A stretch of DNA of 64,000 bases from Thermocoleostomius sinensis A174 (GTDB lineage: Bacteria; Cyanobacteriota; Cyanobacteriia; Elainellales; Elainellaceae): NCBI RefSeq assembly GCF_026802175.1, contig NZ_CP113797.1, positions 620,001 to 684,000 on the forward strand. The letters run 5' to 3'. The position numbers and the translations under genes were made by a program. The notes under the pieces were generated by a model. It had not been told where the DNA came from. It saw only the letters and a list, made by a program, of their open reading frames with translations, and searched no databases. Shown one piece after another: positions 55,780 through 64,000 of this stretch. Numbering within the stretch: the first letter of the stretch is position 1; each line of letters starts with the position of its first letter.

Positions 55780-56231
55780 ATGATTGATTGCTGAGTCTAG
55801 GTCAATGTTTCTTGAGATATGTCAAGAGTTATTAAAGCTTACAAATTTTGTAATGGTGGATGAGAGTGATATCGGGTGACACCTAGACTCTAAGTCATGG
55901 CTAGGTTTGGATGAATCGGCAAACCCTAATCATCATTGGGTGAATGGTTAGGCTAGCTCCCTTAGTGACTCGCTTAACATGACGCATCAACACCCGCTCT
56001 CTACATTCCGTTTAACCGTTCAGGTTCTAACCATTCAATCGTTCTAAGGTTAACGTCAGCTTGAATAGCACCGAGCAAGGGCGCTTCTTCAGCAGGAGGC
56101 GTTCTTTTTACTATGGGGCTTTTTACTATGGGGCTTTTCTGATGGGTTTTCCTAGCAGGGTTGCGCGAAACACCAAAGATTGACGTACACTAGGCTTCAC
56201 GTCAGTCGATCGCAAAAGAGGGAATTGGTTT
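55780..56231. other. Intergenic region with strong hairpin-T-tract
   Basis: 452 bp between two plus-strand genes. It contains the intrinsic terminator at 56082-56109 and, just after it, a direct repeat of TTTTTACTATGGGGCTTTT. The part from about 55800 to the terminator has no protein-like frame and could be a 3' UTR or a small RNA. Confidence 0.45.
56082..56109 (+). terminator. Rho-independent terminator-like hairpin
   Basis: CGCTTCTT (56082-56089) pairs with AGGAGGCG (56094-56101), two G-U pairs, loop CAGC, followed immediately by TTCTTTTT. It lies 303 bp after the 62-residue gene and 123 bp before the cyclophilin start, so it could end the former's transcript or attenuate the latter. Confidence 0.65.
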
Positions 56232-56651
56232 ATGACTCGCGCCATTATGGAAACCGACAAGGGAACGATTCATCTTGATCTCTTTGACAACGATGCCCCC
56301 AACACTGTCAAAAATTTTGTTGACCTGTCCCAAAAGGGGTTTTATGATGGCTTGACGTTTCATCGGGTGATCTCTGATTTCATGATTCAGGGAGGTTGTC
56401 CACGAGGTGACGGACGGGGCGGCCCAGGCTACACCATTAAGTGTGAAATTAATCCGAATAAGCACGTGGCTGGTAGTTTGTCTATGGCTCATGCTGGTCG
56501 AGATACGGGCGGGAGCCAATTTTTCATTTGCCACTCACCACAGCCTCATCTGGATGGAGTCCACACAGTGTTTGGCCATACGGATGACATGGATGTGGTC
56601 AATGCCATTCGCAAAGGCGACAAGATTGTATCGGTGAAGATTGAGCAATAA
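56232..56651 (+). CDS. Cyclophilin-type peptidyl-prolyl cis-trans isomerase
   Basis: A compact 139-residue cytosolic cyclophilin. Active-site stretches: [20 protein letters not shown] (catalytic Arg in FHR), [40 protein letters not shown] and [18 protein letters not shown]. The small bacterial PpiB-like form lacks extra domains or a signal peptide. It is followed 44 bp later by argJ on the same strand, probably co-transcribed, though functionally unrelated. Confidence 0.95.
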   Translation: MTRAIMETDKGTIHLDLFDNDAPNTVKNFVDLSQKGFYDGLTFHRVISDFMIQGGCPRGDGRGGPGYTIKCEINPNKHVAGSLSMAHAGRDTGGSQFFICHSPQPHLDGVHTVFGHTDDMDVVNAIRKGDKIVSVKIEQ

Positions 56652-56695
56652 GTGAGCAGTAAGACCGTTTAGAAGCAGTAGAGGAGTAAAGCACA

Positions 56696-57937
56696 ATGGC
56701 GGACTGGCAGGTTGTTTCGGGAGGCATCACTGCACCGAAGGGGTTCAAAGCGGGTGGGATTGCCGCCGGGCTAAAACCTTCTGGTTCGCCCGATCTAGCG
56801 CTAATCGTGTCGGATGTGGATGCGATCGCGGCAGGAGTGTTCACCACCAGTCAGGTGAAGGCGGCTTGCGTCGATTATTGCCGTCAACGCCTGCAAGCGA
56901 AACCATCGGCCCGGGCAATTTTGTGTAATGCTGGACAAGCCAATGCGGCAACCGGGGCCCAAGGTTGGGCGGATGCGGTAGAAAGCGCCCAACTGACCGG
57001 ACAAGCTTTGGGAATTTCACCGGAGTTGGTGCTGGTTGCGTCTACGGGGGTGATTGGGCAACGCATCAAAATGGAACAGATGCGCTCGGGAATTCCTAAG
57101 CTGGTGGAAACACTCTCAGATAATGGTTCTGATGCAGCGGCTAAAGCGATCATTACGACCGATTTGGTGACGAAATCAATCGCGCTGGAATTGATGCTGG
57201 ATGGTCGTCCGGTGCGGGTGGGAGGGATTTGCAAAGGCTCTGGCATGATTCACCCAAATATGGCCACGATGCTGGCGTTCGTCACCTGCGATGCCGCAAT
57301 TTCTCCGCACTTGTGGCAGGAAATGGTCAGCCGGGCCGCCGACAAGAGCTTTAACCAAATTACTGTAGACGGAGATACCAGTACCAATGATTCCTTGATT
57401 GCGTTGGCGAATGGTGAATCTCGCACACCAGCCATTACCGAATCGGGAGCGGAGTCCGATAAACTGGAAGCCGCTCTGACCGAGGTATGTATGCATTTGG
57501 CAAAGGCGATCGCCCGCGATGGTGAAGGCGCAACGTGCTTGATTGAAGTGCAGGTCTCTGGTGCACCCGATGATGCATCAGCCCGGCAAATTGCCCGAAC
57601 GGTCGCGGGTTCGTCTCTGTTTAAGTCGGCGGTGTTTGGTCGTGATCCCAACTGGGGACGGATTGCTGCCGCTGCGGGGCGGGCGGGTGTGCCGTTTGAG
57701 CAAGACCATTTGCGTGTGCAGTTGGGCACGTTTTTGCTGATGGAACGCGGACAACCGTTACCGTTCGATCGGGCGGCAGCTAGTGCTTATATGAAACAAG
57801 CGGCGGCTGGGGCGTATCTGCAAGACGATACGGTGCTAGTAGCGATCGATATTGGCAGTGGTTCTGGATCAGGCATGGCCTGGGGCTGCGACCTCAGCTA
57901 TGACTATGTCAAGATCAATGCAGAATATACAACCTAG
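56696..57937 (+). CDS. argJ: Glutamate N-acetyltransferase / amino-acid acetyltransferase
   Basis: Arginine-pathway enzyme that transfers acetyl from N-acetylornithine to glutamate (and in bifunctional forms uses acetyl-CoA). The 413-residue precursor has the self-cleavage site HPNMATMLAFVTCD; Thr191 becomes the N-terminal nucleophile of the beta chain. Other conserved parts are TTSQVKAACVDYCRQRL, LCNAGQANAATGAQGW, STGVIGQRIKME and the C-terminal GCDLSYDYVKINAEYTT. Start ATG 56696 follows GAGGAGTAAAGCACA. It and the ArgG-like enzyme at 21.5 kb are the window's arginine genes. Confidence 0.96.
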   Translation: MADWQVVSGGITAPKGFKAGGIAAGLKPSGSPDLALIVSDVDAIAAGVFTTSQVKAACVDYCRQRLQAKPSARAILCNAGQANAATGAQGWADAVESAQLTGQALGISPELVLVASTGVIGQRIKMEQMRSGIPKLVETLSDNGSDAAAKAIITTDLVTKSIALELMLDGRPVRVGGICKGSGMIHPNMATMLAFVTCDAAISPHLWQEMVSRAADKSFNQITVDGDTSTNDSLIALANGESRTPAITESGAESDKLEAALTEVCMHLAKAIARDGEGATCLIEVQVSGAPDDASARQIARTVAGSSLFKSAVFGRDPNWGRIAAAAGRAGVPFEQDHLRVQLGTFLLMERGQPLPFDRAAASAYMKQAAAGAYLQDDTVLVAIDIGSGSGSGMAWGCDLSYDYVKINAEYTT

Positions 57938-57978
57938 CTTTCTGAAGTTTGCACAGACTGGCCTGAAGGAGCGATGTG

Positions 57979-58494
57979 ATGCTGACTTATCTGCTGGCGA
58001 TCGGGGTTGCGCTTGGTAGTTTTACCTTCTATATGATCGCCTTTTTTTTTCCAGAGCTTTACCGCAAACATGACTTGATTTGGAGCGGCGTGGGGCTATT
58101 TTATGCCTATGTACTTTGGAACTATGCCGAACGGATTCGTGGAGCCGTGCTGTTAGGGCAAATGAGTGCGATCGCCCTGATTGGCTGGTTTGGTTGGCAA
58201 ACATTAGCCTTGCGCTGGGAACAAACCCCCGTAGAGCAACGGACTCATGTGCCGTTCTATCAAGATTCTTTCGGTAAAGTGGTACAAACCCAAACCGAGC
58301 AACTAATTACCTACCTGCAATCTGACGAATTTAAGTCAAAATTGCCCCAGAACTCTCAAGAGTTTTCGCAGCAAGCAACCCGCTTCTTGAAAACCGCCAA
58401 AGAATGGACGATCGCAGCCGTTGCTGCCGTTAAATCATCATTCAACTCTAAATCGATTGATTCAGCGAAATCAACCCTAGATGAGTATGAGTAG
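57979..58494 (+). CDS. Ycf66-family membrane protein
   Basis: A 171-residue protein; ATG 57979 is favoured by GAAGGA at 57965-57970, though GTG 57976 is also in frame. Three membrane segments (LLAIGVALGSFTFYMIAFFF, GLFYAYVLWNYAERIRGAVL, LLGQMSAIALIGWFGWQTLA) followed by a soluble helical tail (QTQTEQLITYLQSDEFKSKL). GAVLLGQ...GWFGWQTLxLRW is the Ycf66 signature, a family found in cyanobacteria and some plastid genomes, of unknown function. It lies 41 bp after argJ. Confidence 0.85.
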   Translation: MLTYLLAIGVALGSFTFYMIAFFFPELYRKHDLIWSGVGLFYAYVLWNYAERIRGAVLLGQMSAIALIGWFGWQTLALRWEQTPVEQRTHVPFYQDSFGKVVQTQTEQLITYLQSDEFKSKLPQNSQEFSQQATRFLKTAKEWTIAAVAAVKSSFNSKSIDSAKSTLDEYE

Positions 58495-58560
58495 AGGATG
58501 AATAGCGGTGTGAGGATAGGGATAAAGGCAACGCTCAGGGTAGTTCCCAACCCCTAATCC

Positions 58561-60240
58561 CTACGCTCCGCCAAACCTCGATCGCAACTCGGCAATTTGA
58601 TCATCGTCTAGTTTTTGAAACAGCGGCGGTGGCACATCAAAGGGACGATCGGGCAGCAGCGCCTGGAAATTAACGACATCCGTGAAAGAACTGCGGCGTT
58701 CAGACTCGTTCAAGTGAAGGGCTGCGCAGATGATGTCGCAAGTAAACGGAATGAACGGACTGGAGACGATCGCATAGATCCGAATTAGATTGATGCAGGT
58801 GCGGATGACAACCGCCGCTTCATCTTGGTCTTGCTTGAACAACGCCCACGGAGCACGATCGTCAATATATTGGTTGCCCACTGTCCATAAGGCGCAGAGC
58901 GTATCAGCCGCTTTGCGGAACTCCATATGATGCAGGTGATGACGCAGGGTTTCTACCATATCTCGGCAAGTTGCTTCTAGTTGCTGTTCGGCTGCGCCCG
59001 GTGTGCCACCCGCTGGAATTTTGCCATCAAAGCGCGAAGCGGCAAATTTGAGAATGCGGTTGATGAAATTTCCCAAATTATCTGCTAAATCTTTATTGAC
59101 CTTGGTTTGCAATTGCTCCCAGGTAAAGGCCGAATCGGACGACTCAGGGGCAGAAGCCATTAGAGTATAGCGCCAATAGTCAGCAGGTAGCACTTCCAGT
59201 GCCTGATCGAGAAATACACCGCGTTTGCTGCTGGTAGAAAACTTGCCGCCATAGTAGTTGAGCCAGTTAAAGCCTTTGATATAGTCTGCCAGTTTCCAGG
59301 GTTCTCGGGTGCCCAAAATCATAGCAGGCCACATGATGGTGTGAAACGGCAAATTATCTTTGGCCATAAACTGCACATATCGCACATCATCATGGGGTTG
59401 CCACCAACTCAGCCAGTCGCGATCGTCTGCTTGCTGTCCCCAGGCTTTGCTCGCTGCCAAATAGCCGATTGGTGCATCGAACCAAACATAGAACACTTTG
59501 GTTTCAAAACCGGGTTTCGGAACCGGAACGCCCCAGCTAAGATCGCGGGTAATACAACGGCTTTGCAGCCCTTCATTGAGCCACTTTAACGCGATCGACT
59601 TGGTTAATATGGGCCAGTTGGTTTGCTGCTCTACCCAGCGGCGCACGGCGTCACTCAACTCATTCAGCTTCAAGAACAAATGCTTACTCTGCCGTACTTC
59701 TAGCTGAGTACTGCCGGAAACCGCCGATCGGGGTTCGATTAAATCAGTGGGGTTCAAGACAGAGGTACAGTTTTCACACTGATCACCTCTAGCGGCTGTA
59801 TAGCCACACTTCGGACAGGTGCCAACGACATAGCGATCGGGCAAAAACCGTCCGTCCTCTGGCGAATACATCTGGCTAATTTCCCGCTCCTCAATAAAGC
59901 CGTTTTCGTCAAGCCGCTGATAAAAATGCTGCGTGAGTTCGTGGTTTTCTGGCGACGAGGTACGACCAAAATAGTCGAACGATAATCCAAAGCGGCTATA
60001 CACATCGGCTTGGCGATCGTATTGCCGTTTGCAATAGTCTGCTACCTCTAAGCCTGCTTCCAGGGCAGCCAGTTCTGCGGGTGTGCCGTGCTCATCTGTG
60101 CCGCAAATGTAAAGCACCGTTTCGCCCTCTTGCCGCAAAAACCGAGCATACACATCGGCGGGCAACATTGAACCAACCAGGTTTCCCAAGTGTTTGATGC
60201 CATTAATATAGGGCAACGCACTGGTGATCAAATATCGCAT
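58561..60240 (-). CDS. metG: Methionyl-tRNA synthetase
   Basis: Class I synthetase charging tRNA-Met, 559 residues. HIGH-type motif is HLGN at residues 17-20 (YINGIKHLGNLVGSMLPADV); KMSKS-type motif is in GGKFSTSSKRGVFLDQAL. A zinc knuckle CPKCGYTAARGDQCENC sits in the connective domain. The C-terminal anticodon-binding helices start near FGNFINRILKF-like NLGNFINRILKFAASR. It lacks the C-terminal EMAP/Trbp111-like domain seen in longer MetRS forms. Start ATG 60240 encodes MRYLITSALPYING. Transcribed alone. Confidence 0.96.
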   Translation of the reverse strand: MRYLITSALPYINGIKHLGNLVGSMLPADVYARFLRQEGETVLYICGTDEHGTPAELAALEAGLEVADYCKRQYDRQADVYSRFGLSFDYFGRTSSPENHELTQHFYQRLDENGFIEEREISQMYSPEDGRFLPDRYVVGTCPKCGYTAARGDQCENCTSVLNPTDLIEPRSAVSGSTQLEVRQSKHLFLKLNELSDAVRRWVEQQTNWPILTKSIALKWLNEGLQSRCITRDLSWGVPVPKPGFETKVFYVWFDAPIGYLAASKAWGQQADDRDWLSWWQPHDDVRYVQFMAKDNLPFHTIMWPAMILGTREPWKLADYIKGFNWLNYYGGKFSTSSKRGVFLDQALEVLPADYWRYTLMASAPESSDSAFTWEQLQTKVNKDLADNLGNFINRILKFAASRFDGKIPAGGTPGAAEQQLEATCRDMVETLRHHLHHMEFRKAADTLCALWTVGNQYIDDRAPWALFKQDQDEAAVVIRTCINLIRIYAIVSSPFIPFTCDIICAALHLNESERRSSFTDVVNFQALLPDRPFDVPPPLFQKLDDDQIAELRSRFGGA

Positions 60241-60349
60241 ACCTTTTTCCTTTACCTGACTGCTTCCATTTACATATCCGCTATCTTAGGGTAGCGCGGC
60301 AGGAACCAGAAGCAGTTATCTGAAGTCCGCAATCATTTCGGCAATCATC

Positions 60350-60910
60350 TCAGGCAGCGATCGATTCTTTACCCTGAGCCAAGTCAATATTGGCAATGGC
60401 ACGCTGGGCCACGTTGCGCCAATCGGTTTGGGTGTCCCACGGGGCAAACACCAATTCCCCGCCGTCGGCATATACTCGACAAAACAGTACTTCTTCGGAT
60501 TCAGCCGCTTGTACCTCAATCGTGATTGATCGCTGCAACTGTTGGGGGGTCATGGTGGCTAAGGCACTCAGCAACGATCGGCTGAAGTTAGAGTCGTAGC
60601 CAGCTTCCAAAATATAGGGGCGATCGGCTTGCACATGCAACTGCGTTTTCCAGGTATCCCGCCCCCGTCGTTCTACTTGTTTTAACTCCAGTTTTTCCAC
60701 CACACAGGTCAACGCCGAATGAGGAATTAGCTGTGGCGATCGGTGCCCATCTTCGGACAGAAAATACCACAGGCCACCCTGCGATCGATTGCAGTAGATA
60801 TACTTAGGACGCGGAGACTCCCCAAACCCTAGCTGACGCTTTTGCTGTAGTACATCAATGAGTTGCTGCAACAAGTCATTTTGCTGCGCAATCAAGTGCT
60901 CTAGGGACAT
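60350..60910 (-). CDS. Conserved hypothetical protein, 186 residues
   Basis: A soluble alpha/beta protein: helix MSLEHLIAQQNDLLQQLIDV, then KYIYCNRSQGGLWYFLSED, a strand-rich centre (SALTCVVEKLELKQVERRGR, TWKTQLHVQADRPYILEAGY) and a C-terminal ITIEVQAAESEEVLFCRVYA. GAGAGG is well placed before ATG 60910. An A/T-rich inverted/direct repeat lies 27 bp upstream. It looks like a cyanobacterial conserved protein but I cannot name the family; an OB-like or nucleic-acid-binding role is possible, not shown. Confidence 0.65.
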   Translation of the reverse strand: MSLEHLIAQQNDLLQQLIDVLQQKRQLGFGESPRPKYIYCNRSQGGLWYFLSEDGHRSPQLIPHSALTCVVEKLELKQVERRGRDTWKTQLHVQADRPYILEAGYDSNFSRSLLSALATMTPQQLQRSITIEVQAAESEEVLFCRVYADGGELVFAPWDTQTDWRNVAQRAIANIDLAQGKESIAA

Positions 60911-60930
60911 AGGGTAGCCTCTCTAAGGAT

Positions 60931-60954
60931 ATTAATATAGTACATTAATACTAT
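60931..60954. promoter_or_regulatory. A/T-rich repeat upstream of the 186-residue gene
   Basis: ATTAATATAGTAC is followed by ATTAATACTATC; ATAGTA (60937-60942) and TACTAT (60949-60954) are inverted complements. Just 27 bp from the minus-strand start, it likely overlaps the promoter and could be an operator. Confidence 0.4.
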
Positions 60955-61158
60955 CATTTGGCGATCGTCAAGAGTCCGGTCAATCTACAAACCTGCCACA
61001 TGGCTTGCAAGTTTATGGGCCGAATACCTGTAAAATGACGGTTTGTCGTCAGTTAGCTCGGGACTGGTCAGTGAGGAACTCGCGGAAAGAACTGACCCAA
61101 TCGCGGCTGCCACTGACGCAGATATTCAACGGTATGCAATGAAAGTGGAGAGGAGCGC

Positions 61159-61929
61159 ATGAAGCGGCGTCAATTTATCCAATATGCTGGCGCAGGCGTG
61201 CTGGCCACCGTGGGATTGAGTTTGGTCGATCGCCCATTGGCGCAGGCTCAGACTGGCTCAGTTACCCTTCAATTTTTGGGTCATACAAGTTTTCTGTTCA
61301 CGGGTGACGGGCGACGAATTTTGACCAATCCCTTTCGACCGATCGGCTGTACGGCGGGCTATCGCGCCCCTCAAGTAGCGGCAGATTTGGTGATGATTAG
61401 TAGCCGTTTGCTTGATGAAGGCGTGACCGACGGGTTGCCCAATGATCCGCAAGTGCTCTCAGAACCAGGAATTTACGAATTTCCGGGAATGCAAGTGCAA
61501 GGTATCGCTACCGACCATGATGACATTGGTGGTCGCCGCTTTGGCATAAATGTGGTGTGGCGTTGGAATCAAGGCGGGCTGAATATTGTGCATTTGGGCG
61601 GAGCCGCCGCGCCAATCACGGTTGAGCAGCAGATTTTGATTGGTCGCCCTGATGTGCTATTGGTTCCCGTTGGCAATGGTCCTAAAGCCTTCACTCCGGA
61701 AGAAGCCAGAGGGGCGATTCAAACGCTGAATCCTCGCCTCATCATTCCAACCCACTATCGTACCCAAGCCGCAGATGACGCCACTTGTGACATTGAGCCG
61801 ATCGACAATTTCCTCGCTCTGATGCAAGGCACGCCGATTGACCCCGTGAGCAGCGATACAATTACCCTCAGTTCTGCCAGTTTGCCGGAATCAGGCGCGG
61901 TGATTCGGGTATTGAGCTACGCTTTTTAG
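61159..61929 (+). CDS. Exported metallo-beta-lactamase-fold protein with degenerate metal site
   Basis: A 256-residue protein with a twin-arginine-style leader (MKRRQFIQYAGAGVLATVGL) predicting export. The fold matches UlaG-like metallo-beta-lactamase proteins: VTLQFLGHTSFLFTGDG, ILTNPFRPIGC, FPGMQVQGIATDHDD and IVHLGGAAAPITVEQQI, LNPRLIIPTHYRTQA. The metal-binding HxHxDH after 'DLVMI' reads SSRLLDE, so most zinc ligands are lost, while later His residues (ATDHDD, PTHY) remain. ATG 61159 follows GGAGAGGAGCGC. It may be a binding or structural protein rather than a hydrolase. Confidence 0.82.
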   Translation: MKRRQFIQYAGAGVLATVGLSLVDRPLAQAQTGSVTLQFLGHTSFLFTGDGRRILTNPFRPIGCTAGYRAPQVAADLVMISSRLLDEGVTDGLPNDPQVLSEPGIYEFPGMQVQGIATDHDDIGGRRFGINVVWRWNQGGLNIVHLGGAAAPITVEQQILIGRPDVLLVPVGNGPKAFTPEEARGAIQTLNPRLIIPTHYRTQAADDATCDIEPIDNFLALMQGTPIDPVSSDTITLSSASLPESGAVIRVLSYAF

Positions 61930-62014
61930 CGAGAGAAGATCTAGTAATTCAATTCGTTACGCTAAAATTGGGTATCAATCGGCGATCGGGTTTCATTGTC
62001 CAGAACGCCGGATT

Positions 62015-62088
62015 GGGGCTGTAGCTCAGCAGGATAGAGCGACCGCCTCCTAAGCGGTAGGCCGCGCGTTCGAATCGCGCCAGTCCCG
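62015..62088 (+). tRNA. tRNA-Arg (anticodon CCT)
   Basis: 74 nt cloverleaf: acceptor GGGGCTG/CAGTCCC with one G-U pair, D-arm GCTC/GAGC, anticodon stem ACCGC/GCGGT with loop CTCCTAA, T-arm GCGCG/CGCGC with TTCGAAT. Anticodon CCT reads AGG. Discriminator G; CCA not encoded. Confidence 0.95.
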
Positions 62089-62602
62089 TACCTTGTTTCT
62101 GCCAAAAGAATTTATGTAAGCCGTGGGAACGTAGAAGAAACCACTCAACCCACTCTCCCACAATCAGCCAACCCCATAAACGACGTAAATTGCTCATCGA
62201 TTGCCACTTTTTCTAAAACTTGAGTGGCAAGGCGGCGCAACACCTCTTCCAGTTCACCTTGCAAGCAATAGGGAGCATTCGATCTCAAAATAATCTAAGC
62301 CGTCTGTAAATTCTCAATCATCTCGCTCGGTAATCTCGTAATGAGCAACCCATCACAATAGGAGACACTTTTTTCGCAACTTCTGGGGAAAAGCAGAGGG
62401 GGAGAGAGCAAATTGTTCTGAATTCAGCAACGCTTAATTGTTCCATAAACTTCTAGAAAAACGCCAATAATTCACGCTATAGAGCAAATAAAGCGCCTGC
62501 TTGTAAAGAACTTAGACCAATCTGAACCATCCTCTGCATCTTCCTCCAAGATGGTTCTCAAGAGAGCTTTATTTATTATTAATTCTAAGGAGTTTATTTA
62601 GT
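62089..62602. other. Intergenic region after tRNA-Arg with gene relic
   Basis: 514 bp between tRNA-Arg and the solute-binding lipoprotein gene. The first ~300 bp on the minus strand look like decayed coding sequence (listed as a possible pseudogene); the rest is A/T-rich promoter DNA ending in TTCTAAGGAGTTTATTTAGT, a strong ribosome-binding site for the next gene. Confidence 0.45.
62145..62390 (-). pseudogene. Possible decayed coding fragment
   Basis: On the minus strand the frame reads ITRLPSEMIENLQTA, hits TAG at 62295-62297, then continues LRSNAPYCLQGELEEVLRRL and ATQVLEKVAIDEQFTSFMG before TGA at 62145. Both pieces have protein-like composition, and an alternative reading LDYFEIECSLLLAR across the stop suggests a frameshift. 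I cannot name the parent family. It may equally be a chance pair of frames. Confidence 0.3.
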
Positions 62603-63451
62603 ATGCTACCTTTTACTCGATCGCGGTTCTTGCGACAACTTTTATTTGGAGTCGTCGGTTTTCTGGGAGTTCTCGTCGTAGGGGCTTGTAGCGCCAATAC
62701 CCTTGATGGAGGAGCCATCAAATTAGCCGATGCAACTGGCAATGCGGGCAACTTACCCGTCATGCGTGTGGCAACGGCTCCATATTTCCCTCCCTTTACC
62801 TTTTTGGCAGAAGACGGTTCTATACAGGGCTTTGATATTGATTTAATGAATGCGATTGGCCAGGCTTCTAACTTTGTTGTGGAGTTTGAAAACCAAAATG
62901 GAATCGATCAGGTGATTCGCAGTTTACACACTTCAACCATTGATGCGGCCATTTATGGTTTGACTATCACCCCCGATCGTGCCAGAGTTGTAGATTTCTC
63001 TCATCCCTATTTCAGGTCTGGTTTGGCAATCGCAACGCAGGCAAGCGATACGGAAATTACTTCGATTGACACGTTACCAGGCAAGCGAGTTGGAGTTGAA
63101 TCAGGTTCTACAGGTGAAGCGAAAGCTAGAATGATTTCTGGAGTAAAAGTAAAGCCATTTGAAACGGTGATTCGGGCGCTTGAAATGTTGCAGGATGGCA
63201 AGGTGGATGCGGTTATCAATGACGCACCTGTTACAGCTTATCTCATCAATCAAGGAGAAGCGATCGGCGTGAAGGTTGTGGGTCGCTTGCTAAACGAAGA
63301 GTTGTATGGCATTGCTGTTCCTAAAAATGCTTCTAGTTTGGAAACGATTAATGAAGGATTGTCAACCATTTTGAAGAATGGTCAATACGAAACAATCTAC
63401 AGAAAATGGTTTGCAGCTGATCCGCCTGTGTTGCCTGAAACGGTTCCTTAG
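62603..63451 (+). CDS. Amino-acid ABC transporter substrate-binding lipoprotein
   Basis: A 282-residue SBP_bac_3 protein. A signal sequence (RQLLFGVVGFLGVLVVGACS) with lipobox VGAC predicts a lipid-anchored periplasmic protein. The mature two-lobe fold has MRVATAPYFPPFTFLAEDGS, GFDIDLMNAIGQASNFVVEF, AAIYGLTITPDRARVVDFSH (ligand carboxylate Arg) and KRVGVESGSTGEAKARMISG. This pattern is typical of glutamine/polar-amino-acid binding proteins. GGAGT at 62587-62591 supports ATG 62603. No permease or ATPase gene follows within the remaining 548 bp. Confidence 0.9.
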   Translation: MLPFTRSRFLRQLLFGVVGFLGVLVVGACSANTLDGGAIKLADATGNAGNLPVMRVATAPYFPPFTFLAEDGSIQGFDIDLMNAIGQASNFVVEFENQNGIDQVIRSLHTSTIDAAIYGLTITPDRARVVDFSHPYFRSGLAIATQASDTEITSIDTLPGKRVGVESGSTGEAKARMISGVKVKPFETVIRALEMLQDGKVDAVINDAPVTAYLINQGEAIGVKVVGRLLNEELYGIAVPKNASSLETINEGLSTILKNGQYETIYRKWFAADPPVLPETVP

Positions 63452-64000
63452 GAGTGTAAAGGGTCGCATTGTGGATACTTCTGCTTGTATGTAGCAAAAT
63501 GCCTGAGAGCTATTTAATCAAATTACCTTTACAGTCCTAAAACGTTGACAGGGTTTTCTCCCTCTAACCCTCATAAAGATAGGAACTTGACGCCGCATTT
63601 AGATTTCGCTTGCCAAGGTAGGATCGAGGGAAATCAAAACGATTCAAGAAGACTAGATTTTTACTGCAAATGATGGAATGAAACACAACACTTGGTTTGA
63701 TTAAGCAATAATTTTGTTGTTTATTTCACCCTGTTAATTCTGAGTATATAAACTCATTAAAGGCTGATATTATATAGTCAAGGGGAAAGGAGCACGCTTC
63801 AAAACAGCATTCATCGTATCTCCCTATTCGACAGTAATTTCGACCAATTTAGGTGATTTTAGGCTATTGAAGGATGATTATCGAACCATAGATTTTGTTT
63901 CTCAAATTCGCATTCATTCAATTTTCTTTGTATTTTTGATCTTTAACTATTTATCAAAAAACTGTCTCAGTATTTCTCATACTGATTCTTCCAGATTTCT
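63452..64000. other. A/T-rich tail of the window without a gene
   Basis: 549 bp, strongly A/T-rich toward the end. It includes a partial CCCTCTAACCCTCATAAAG word resembling the C/T-rich intergenic repeat. I see no frame with family resemblance and no transporter partner of the preceding lipoprotein. Confidence 0.35.

Overview
The window is chromosomal DNA from a cyanobacterium. The lineage markers are a Ycf66-family protein, the ferredoxin:thioredoxin reductase variable chain, the photosystem II S4-domain protein, an SbtB-type PII protein, a COP23-domain protein, a CphA2-type cyanophycin enzyme, a tmRNA whose tag begins ANNIVPFARK, and frequent HIP1-type GCGATCGC / CGATCG words. Density is about one gene per kilobase on both strands. 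I see no insertion sequence, integrase, prophage block or CRISPR array. Short, mostly monocistronic units and structured intergenic repeats suggest a filamentous or Leptolyngbya-like genome, but the genus cannot be fixed from this sequence.

Layout. 0-7 kb: truncated magnesium channel mgtE, a proline aminopeptidase, a CphA2-like ATP-grasp enzyme, two ECF transporter subunits (T and A) and the S4-domain protein. 7-14 kb: a secreted PPC+COP23 protein, an acyl-carrier-like hypothetical, a solute-binding lipoprotein, a GyrA/ParC subunit overlapping a small secreted protein, and a CheY-like regulator. 14-25 kb: ispH, oligopeptidase B, an EamA permease, a lone sbtB, an argininosuccinate synthase of the E. 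coli type, ssrA, tRNA-Pro(CGG) and an Eis-like acetyltransferase. 25-37.5 kb: a 1240-residue hybrid histidine kinase, a GDSL esterase, an SDR gene relic, glcF-glcE-like genes, dihydrolipoyl dehydrogenase and trpC.

37.5-48 kb: a coiled-coil protein, FKBP, phasin-like and zinc-ribbon proteins, tRNA-Pro(GGG), an SPFH/NfeD pair, a PP2C phosphatase with a zinc-ribbon head, ftrV, and a divergent module. In that module a ribbon-helix-helix-like gene faces two small genes across three copies of GTTAACNCGCT. 48-64 kb: an M1 aminopeptidase with HEAT repeats, a GST, coaD overlapping a coiled-coil gene, an alpha/beta hydrolase-like protein without its nucleophile, a cyclophilin, argJ, ycf66, metG, a degenerate metallo-beta-lactamase-fold protein, tRNA-Arg(CCT) and an amino-acid-binding lipoprotein.

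Functional links. Nitrogen and arginine metabolism appears three times (CphA2, ArgG, ArgJ). Carbon metabolism is represented by SbtB, GlcE/GlcF and Lpd. Redox and protein quality control are represented by FtrV, GST, tmRNA, two prolyl isomerases and three peptidases. The least explained parts are the RHH/GTTAAC module near 46.5-47.8 kb and several proteins that keep their fold but appear to have lost catalytic residues.
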